10,092 nt of DNA from DASVDK01 sp036562265 [NCBI: Thermodesulfobacteriota bacterium] (GTDB lineage Bacteria > DASVDK01). Positions 6,340 through 10,092 of the stretch are shown in pieces. Both the position numbers and the translations under genes were made by a program. The DNA is taken from assembly GCA_036562265.1 (NCBI GenBank), contig DATCKS010000037.1:1-10092 (forward strand), written 5' to 3'. Numbering within the stretch: position 1 is the stretch's first letter; the number at the start of each line of letters is the position of its first letter. The notes beneath the pieces are model-generated. The model was not told the DNA's origin and ran no database searches. It worked only from the letters and a program-made list of their open reading frames with translations.

Positions 6340-7221
6340 GTGCCCGACGCGATGATCCTCGAAGCGCCCTCGATCCTCGGCCTGCGGCCGAGCGGCGTGG
6401 AGCGCCTGCCCGAGGCGCTGCTGGCGGCCGGGCTTGCCGACCGGCTCGGGGCCGACCATGCCGGGCGCGTCGAGCCGCCAGCCTACGACCCGCGACGCGA
6501 TCCGGAGACGCGGATGCTGAACCCCCGTGCGATCGCGGCCTACTCGGTCGCGCTCGGCGACGCCGTGGGCGAGGTGCTGGACCGGGGCCGGTTCCCGGTC
6601 GTCCTCGGCGGCGATTGCAGCATCCTCCTCGGCAACCTGCTGGCCCTGCGGCGGCGCGGGCGCTACGGCCTCCTGTTCCTCGACGGGCACACCGATTTCT
6701 ACCAGCCGGAGGCGGAGCCGAACGGCGAGGCGGCCTCCATGGACCTCGCGCTGGCCACCGGCCGAGGCCCCGCCGTCGTCACCGACCTGGAGGGGCGACG
6801 GCCGCTCCTGCGAGACGACGATGCGGCGGCGTTCGGCTTCCGCGACGCCGACGAGGCGGCGGAGCACGGGAGTCGACCGCTGCCGCGAGAGCTACGCGGG
6901 GTGAGCCTGGCCGAGGTCCGCCGCCTGGGCATCGAGCCCGCGGTGCGCGGAGCCGTGGCGCACCTGACGCGCGGCGGCGGCGCCGGCGGGTTCTGGATCC
7001 ACCTCGACGCCGACGTGCTCGACGATGCCGTGATGCCGGCCGTGGACTACCGGATCCCCGGCGGGCTCGGCTGGGGCGAGGTCGAAGCGGCGCTGCGCGC
7101 CGCCATCGGCAGCGGCCGCGCGGTGGGGCTTACCGTCACCGTGTTCAATCCGAGCCTCGACCCGGACGCAAGCATCGCCCGGGCCCTCGCGGAGACGCTC
7201 GGACGAGGACTGACGGCGTGA
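6340..7221 (+). CDS. Arginase/agmatinase-family (ureohydrolase fold) protein with non-canonical metal site
   Basis: The family hydrolyses guanidino compounds (arginine, agmatine, guanidinobutyrate, formiminoglutamate) with a binuclear Mn centre. This 293-residue protein has the usual family length and recognisable signatures: GGDCS (91-95), DGHTDFY (115-121), HLDADVLDD (221-229) and the following IPGGL. Asp115, His117, Asp119, Asp223 and Asp225 are conserved metal ligands. However, the first ligand, His in the usual GGDHS, is Cys93 here, and the Pro of the common DxDxxDP is Asp229. The segment after DGHTDFY has no His where arginases and agmatinases carry a catalytic-loop His. The substrate is therefore unpredictable, and it may be a distinct subfamily. 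GTG 6340 is chosen because SD GGAGGGG ends 6 nt upstream. The gene is monocistronic, apparently sigma-54 driven, and converges on the downstream minus-strand operon. Confidence 0.85.
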   Translation: MPDAMILEAPSILGLRPSGVERLPEALLAAGLADRLGADHAGRVEPPAYDPRRDPETRMLNPRAIAAYSVALGDAVGEVLDRGRFPVVLGGDCSILLGNLLALRRRGRYGLLFLDGHTDFYQPEAEPNGEAASMDLALATGRGPAVVTDLEGRRPLLRDDDAAAFGFRDADEAAEHGSRPLPRELRGVSLAEVRRLGIEPAVRGAVAHLTRGGGAGGFWIHLDADVLDDAVMPAVDYRIPGGLGWGEVEAALRAAIGSGRAVGLTVTVFNPSLDPDASIARALAETLGRGLTA

Positions 7222-7243
7222 GCGGCGGCGCCGCGGCTACGCC
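7215..7243. terminator. Possible bidirectional terminator hairpin between convergent genes
   Basis: A 29-nt imperfect dyad spans both convergent stop codons (TGA 7219-7221 on +, TAG 7239-7237 on -). GGCGT (7215-7219) pairs with ACGCC (7239-7243), AGC (7221-7223) with GCT (7236-7238), and GCG (7225-7227) with CGC (7232-7234), with one bulge, one mismatch and a 4-nt loop. No T-tract lies on either side. With only 15 nt between stop codons, it is the only obvious structure that could separate the two transcripts. Confidence 0.35.
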
Positions 7244-8097
7244 TTCGGCAGCGCCTGCCGGTCCTCGAGGACGGGCCGGAAGAGGTCGCCGCGCTCGGCG
7301 AGGCGGGCGGGGACGGTGTGGATCGTGAACGCCCGGGGGTCGAGCCCGGGCCCGACCTCCTCCCAGGCGAGAGGCGTCGAGACCGGCGCGCCCGGCCTGG
7401 CGCGCACGCTGTAGGGCGCCACGGCCGTCTGCGCACGGCCGTTGCGCAGCGTGTCGATGTAGACGTGGCCGGCCTTGTCGGCGCCGCGGTGCGACGCGGT
7501 GGCGCATCCGGGGTGCGCCCTGGCGACCTCGGCGGCCACGGCGTCGGCGAAGGCGCGGACGGTTTCGAAGGACGGGCCGCGGGTGATGGGGACGTAGACG
7601 TGGAGGCCGCGGCCGCCCGAGGTCTTCGCGTAGGCGCCAAGACCGAGCGAGGCGAGCGCGTCGCGCACCGCGATCGCCACGGCGGCGATCTCGGGCATGC
7701 CGACGCCGTTCGGGTCGAGGTCGAAGATCACCCGGTCCGGGGCGTCGACGCGATCGGCCCGACAGGCCCACGGATGGATCTCGATCACGCCGAGGTTGAC
7801 CAGGTAGGCGAGGCCGCGGCGGGAGCCGCCGACGGCGTAGGTGATGGTCCGGCGCGACGTGGGCGCGTAGATGCGCGCCCGGCGAAGCCATGCGGGGGCG
7901 TTCGCGGGGACCTGCTTCTGGTGGATGCGCGGTCCCCGGATGCCGTCGGGGTAGCGCTCGAGGTTGAGCGGACGGTCGGCGATGTGCGGCAAGAGCGCGT
8001 CGGCGACGCGCTCGTAGTAGTCGAGCAGGTCGCCCTTCGTGATCCCGTCGTCGGGGAAGAGCGGCTTGTCGACGTGCGTCGCGCGCCTGGCGGTCAG
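7237..8097 (-). CDS. Stand-alone LigD-type polymerase/primase domain protein (AEP superfamily)
   Basis: LigD polymerase domains add (ribo)nucleotides at DNA ends during Ku/LigD non-homologous end joining; single-domain relatives also act in gap repair. From CTG 8097 the protein has 286 residues, the normal size of the isolated domain. Motifs are DDGITKGDLLDYY (16-28), RPLNLERYPDGI (42-53), IFDLDPNG with catalytic Asp126/Asp128, SGGRGLHVYVP with Ser160/His166, and IDTLRN with Asp215, then TAVAPYSVRARPGAPVSTPL. No ligase or nuclease module is attached. No ATG, GTG or TTG lies near the expected N-terminus. CTG 8097 overlaps the clpP stop as CTGA and has GAGGG 9 nt upstream, so it is the best start. 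The nearest upstream conventional start (GTG 8436) would add 113 residues read from within clpP in another frame and is unlikely. The gene is last in the minus-strand operon. Confidence 0.87.
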   Translation of the reverse strand: MTARRATHVDKPLFPDDGITKGDLLDYYERVADALLPHIADRPLNLERYPDGIRGPRIHQKQVPANAPAWLRRARIYAPTSRRTITYAVGGSRRGLAYLVNLGVIEIHPWACRADRVDAPDRVIFDLDPNGVGMPEIAAVAIAVRDALASLGLGAYAKTSGGRGLHVYVPITRGPSFETVRAFADAVAAEVARAHPGCATASHRGADKAGHVYIDTLRNGRAQTAVAPYSVRARPGAPVSTPLAWEEVGPGLDPRAFTIHTVPARLAERGDLFRPVLEDRQALPKA

Positions 8098-8825
8098 GGC
8101 TCGGAACCCTCGCCGTCCGTCCCGGCGAGCCGCGACGCGTGGGCGGCGACCCGCTTGCGCGTGAACTCGAGCCGCACGCCGCGATCCGTACCGCGCCGCG
8201 CCACCTGCGCCGCCTCGCGCTGCGTCGAGGTGCCGCGCCCCACGATGGCGTCGATGATGCCGTAGGCGAGCGCCTTCTCGGCGTCGAGGTAGAAGTCGGT
8301 GCGCTTGGTGTCGCGGATGATCTGCTTGAGCGGCTGGCCGGAGCGCATCGAGAGGATCCGGTAGATCTGCGCTTGCATGGCCTTCAAGCGGTCGAGGTGC
8401 TGGGCGGCCGACGAGGTCGACTGCCAGCCGGCCCACTTGGCCGGCTCGTGGATCATGATCCAGGAGTGGGGAAAGGCGAAGCGACGGCCGGGAGAGGCGG
8501 CCTGCAACACCACCGAGCCCATCGAGTAGGCCATGCCCTGGACGTAGATCGACACCTCGATGCCGTCGGCGACGATCTGGGAGATGACATCGTAGAGCGC
8601 GAGACCGTCGGTGACGTTGCCGCCCGGCGTGTTGAGGTAGAGCGTGATCGGGTCGCGGCTCTGGCTGGCGAACGTCCGGAACTGCTCGACCACTCGCTTG
8701 ACCGACTCCTTGTCGATGTCGTCCACGAGGTAGATCTCGCGGCGGCGATCGATCGACTCGCGCCGCAGCAGGTCCTCGACGGCCGTGATCAGCTCGCGCA
8801 CCTGCCGTTCGGAGATTCTCGCCAT
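8094..8825 (-). CDS. ClpP-like serine protease subunit with long terminal extensions
   Basis: ClpP-family proteins assemble into barrel-shaped peptidases, usually fed by AAA+ unfoldases. From ATG 8825 this protein has 243 residues, longer than the usual 195-210. The core shows LYLNTPGGNVTDGLALYD (62-79), nucleophile Ser101 in GMAYSMGS, and His126 in MIHEP. The third triad residue is less clear: the usual DTxRDxF reads DTKRTDF here, giving Asp172 or Asp177. A charged N-terminal helix (about 1-30) and a basic C-terminal tail (about 200-243) are extra. An in-frame GTG at 8861 would add 12 residues, but its SD (TAGGAGG) is only 2 nt away, so I prefer 8825. No Clp ATPase is nearby. It is likely a divergent, non-housekeeping ClpP paralogue. 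Its stop overlaps the downstream gene's CTG. Confidence 0.9.
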   Translation of the reverse strand: MARISERQVRELITAVEDLLRRESIDRRREIYLVDDIDKESVKRVVEQFRTFASQSRDPITLYLNTPGGNVTDGLALYDVISQIVADGIEVSIYVQGMAYSMGSVVLQAASPGRRFAFPHSWIMIHEPAKWAGWQSTSSAAQHLDRLKAMQAQIYRILSMRSGQPLKQIIRDTKRTDFYLDAEKALAYGIIDAIVGRGTSTQREAAQVARRGTDRGVRLEFTRKRVAAHASRLAGTDGEGSEP

Positions 8826-8830
8826 GGGTC

Positions 8831-8848
8831 CCCCGTTCAAAAACGGGG
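8831..8848 (-). promoter_or_regulatory. 7-bp perfect hairpin covering the clpP-like ribosome-binding site
   Basis: Read on the minus strand, CCCCGTT (8848-8842), TTTG loop and AACGGGG (8837-8831) form a perfect 7-bp stem with a tetraloop, ending 5 nt before ATG 8825. The G-run in the 3' arm is the only SD-like sequence close to that ATG, so the stem would sequester it. It could be a translational control element or an mRNA processing/stability stem between yihY and clpP. Confidence 0.45.
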
Positions 8849-8867
8849 CGGAGTCTAGCACAGCCTC

Positions 8868-9779
8868 CTAGCCGCGGGCGAGCCTTTCCGCATCACGCGC
8901 GGGTCGCACGTGGTCCTGTTCGTCGCTTGCTTGCCGACTCGAGCGAACGCTTCGCATCCAGACGGCGAAGCCGGCTTCGGCGCCGAGGATGAAGACGAGC
9001 GCGGAGTAGTAGATCCAGAAGAGCAAGAGGACGAGCGCGCCGAGGCTGCCGGACGCGGGACCGAGCGTGCCCTCGCGCGCGAGGTTGATGTAGACGCGGA
9101 ACGCCTGCTTGGCCACCTCGAAGAGCACCGCCGTCACCGCGCCGCCGGTCAGGGCGTAGGGGATCGGCAGGCCTCGCGCGGGCGCGGTCGCGTAGAGGAG
9201 CGTGAACATCAGGACGTTCACGACGAGCGCGCCGCCGAGCGCCACGGCGGGGGCGACCCAGTCGGTGCGGAGCCCGACCGCCCGGAGGACGTCGACGCCC
9301 AGGTCCTGGACGACCGTGAAGACGGTCGTGAAGCCGATCGACAGGAGGAAGAAGATCCCGAGCACGAACACCATCACGACGTCGAAGATCTTCCCCGCGA
9401 CGAGGCTTCGCGTCTCCTGGACCTCGAAGACGGTGTTCAGGACGGTGCGGATCGACGAGACGACGCCGGTCGCGAGCCAGATGAGGCCGAGCAGGCCGAT
9501 CGCGCCGATCGTGGCGCGGCTCTGCACCACGGCGAGGAGGCTGCCGACGATCTCCTCGCTCGCGAAGGGGAGGAAGCGCCGGATCGCGGTCACGACCTCC
9601 CGCATGGCGGTGTCGGACGAGGCGAGCGCGTAGCCGACCCCGGCGAAGAGGAGGACCAGGAGCGGGATCAGCGTCGTGACGACGCTGAAGGCCAGGCCCG
9701 CCGCCATGAAGAAGACGTTGTCGCGGCCGAGCTTGTCGTAGACCCGGGCGAGCACCCCCACGCGCCCGGGGCGACGCAA
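8868..9779 (-). CDS. YihY/BrkB-family inner-membrane protein
   Basis: This 303-residue protein has the six-helix pattern of the YihY/BrkB (once mis-called RNase BN) family: helices near residues 24-50, 90-115, 133-158, 175-200, 208-230 and 245-275. Typical family segments are DNVFFMAAGLAFSVVTTLIP, GLIWLATGVVSSIRTVLN, a conserved Phe/Glu-rich helix before the fifth loop, and the last-helix pattern WIYYSALVFILGAE. The hydrophilic C-terminus (about 276-303) lacks recognisable motifs. The molecular function of this family is not firmly established; it should not be annotated as a nuclease. The start is uncertain. TTG 9779 is the first possible, with GTG 9761 and 9755 as alternatives, and none has a convincing SD. 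It lies 13 nt after the PBP stop and its own TAG overlaps an SD-like TAGGAGG. Confidence 0.9.
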   Translation of the reverse strand: MRRPGRVGVLARVYDKLGRDNVFFMAAGLAFSVVTTLIPLLVLLFAGVGYALASSDTAMREVVTAIRRFLPFASEEIVGSLLAVVQSRATIGAIGLLGLIWLATGVVSSIRTVLNTVFEVQETRSLVAGKIFDVVMVFVLGIFFLLSIGFTTVFTVVQDLGVDVLRAVGLRTDWVAPAVALGGALVVNVLMFTLLYATAPARGLPIPYALTGGAVTAVLFEVAKQAFRVYINLAREGTLGPASGSLGALVLLLFWIYYSALVFILGAEAGFAVWMRSVRSSRQASDEQDHVRPARDAERLARG

Positions 9780-9792
9780 GAGGCAGGCCGGG

Positions 9793-10092
9793 TCAGCGGC
9801 GGGTCTGCCAGAAGGCCTCGAGCGCCGCCCTGGCCGCGCCCGACCCCTTGAGGTACCAGAGGTCGCCGTTGACGAGGAGCGCGGCGACGGCGATCTCGGG
9901 CTCGTCCACCGGCGCGAAGCCGGTGAACCAGTCGTAGTGCCCGCGAGGGTTGTGGCCGTAGAGCGAGCCGGTCTTGCCGGCGATCTCCCCGCGGCGGGCG
10001 GCCTCGGAGCCGCGGAACGCCCGCCGGCTCGTACCCTGGGTCACCGTGTCGACCATCATCCCGGCCAGGGCGCTCGCCGTCTTGGCCTGCAT
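9793..10092 (-). CDS. Penicillin-binding protein transpeptidase domain, C-terminal 99 residues (N-terminus outside window)
   Basis: The minus-strand frame runs to the TGA at 9795-9793 and is still open at the window edge, so only the C-terminal end of a larger protein is visible. The KTG motif of the penicillin-binding active site is clear (AGKTGSL). It is followed by HYDWFTGFAPVDEPEIAVA, the strand pattern of class B (FtsI/PBP2/PBPA-like) monofunctional transpeptidases, which commonly end shortly after it. The Ser-x-x-Lys and SxN motifs must lie upstream. A class D beta-lactamase-like protein is a weaker alternative because of the WFTGF sequence, but the downstream segment looks like a PBP. 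It is the first visible gene of the minus-strand operon, 13 nt ahead of yihY. Confidence 0.82.
   Translation of the reverse strand: MQAKTASALAGMMVDTVTQGTSRRAFRGSEAARRGEIAGKTGSLYGHNPRGHYDWFTGFAPVDEPEIAVAALLVNGDLWYLKGSGAARAALEAFWQTRR

Noticed and set aside
6192-7328. A long plus-strand frame overlapping the arginase-like gene
   Set aside because: It encodes Arg/Ala/Gly-rich low-complexity sequence in another frame of a gene with clear family motifs, and it runs through the sigma-54 promoter and the convergent stops.
8098-8436. N-terminal extension of the LigD polymerase back to GTG 8436
   Set aside because: This segment lies wholly within clpP in another frame and has the composition of a shadow translation. 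The Pol domain begins just after CTG 8097.
8868-9779. Ribonuclease BN annotation
   Set aside because: The six-helix YihY/BrkB protein has no nuclease motif. The RNase BN name was historically misassigned to this family.
10090-10092. ATG at the right edge as the true start of the minus-strand PBP gene
   Set aside because: The visible 99 residues begin in the middle of a transpeptidase domain, with the KTG motif but no SxxK or SxN, so this Met is internal and the gene continues outside the window.

Overview
The window comes from a very GC-rich (about 70% by eye) Gram-negative bacterium. A Tol-Pal system, two outer-membrane-type lipoproteins and two penicillin-binding proteins show a diderm envelope with peptidoglycan. 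Coding is dense, with strong G/C preference at third codon positions and many GTG/TTG-type starts. GC content and gene styles would fit a Methylomirabilota/Rokubacteria or deltaproteobacterial-grade lineage, but this placement is a low-confidence inference. No tRNA, rRNA, CRISPR array, insertion sequence, phage gene or attachment site was seen.

Region 1 (1-6082, + strand) is one tight operon: the 3' part of a tolA-like gene with a heptad-like Glu/Arg/Lys/Ala repeat rod, tolB, pal, cpoB (ybgF) and a PBP1B-like bifunctional class A penicillin-binding protein. Gaps are 15-54 nt. The genes fit together functionally. TolA-TolB-Pal couples the inner membrane to the outer membrane and peptidoglycan at division, and CpoB is known in E. 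coli to coordinate the Tol machine with PBP1B. Here a PBP1B-like gene sits directly behind cpoB. The cpoB-PBP junction holds a G-quadruplex motif over the best Shine-Dalgarno (SD) sequence and a possible ATC start codon. A terminator-like hairpin follows the PBP gene.

Region 2 (6083-7221, + strand) is a single gene for an arginase/agmatinase-fold protein with a non-canonical metal centre (GGDCS instead of GGDHS). It has its own leader containing an exact sigma-54 promoter core (TGGCAC-N5-TTGC), correctly spaced ahead of a good SD and a GTG start. A nitrogen-responsive role is the natural inference, but the substrate is unknown.

Region 3 (7237-10092, - strand) is a second operon converging on region 2. 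In transcription order it holds the C-terminal part of a second penicillin-binding transpeptidase (running off the right edge), a YihY/BrkB-family membrane protein, a ClpP-like serine protease with long terminal extensions, and a stand-alone LigD-type polymerase/primase domain. The last gene appears to start at a CTG that overlaps the clpP stop codon. The two operons meet head-on with 15 nt between stop codons, and an imperfect dyad spanning both stops may terminate transcription in both directions.

The most interesting points are the sigma-54-driven atypical ureohydrolase, the genetic linkage of Tol-Pal-CpoB to a PBP1B-like synthase, and the unusual translation-start structures at three operon junctions. 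I do not see a clear new defence or mobile system.
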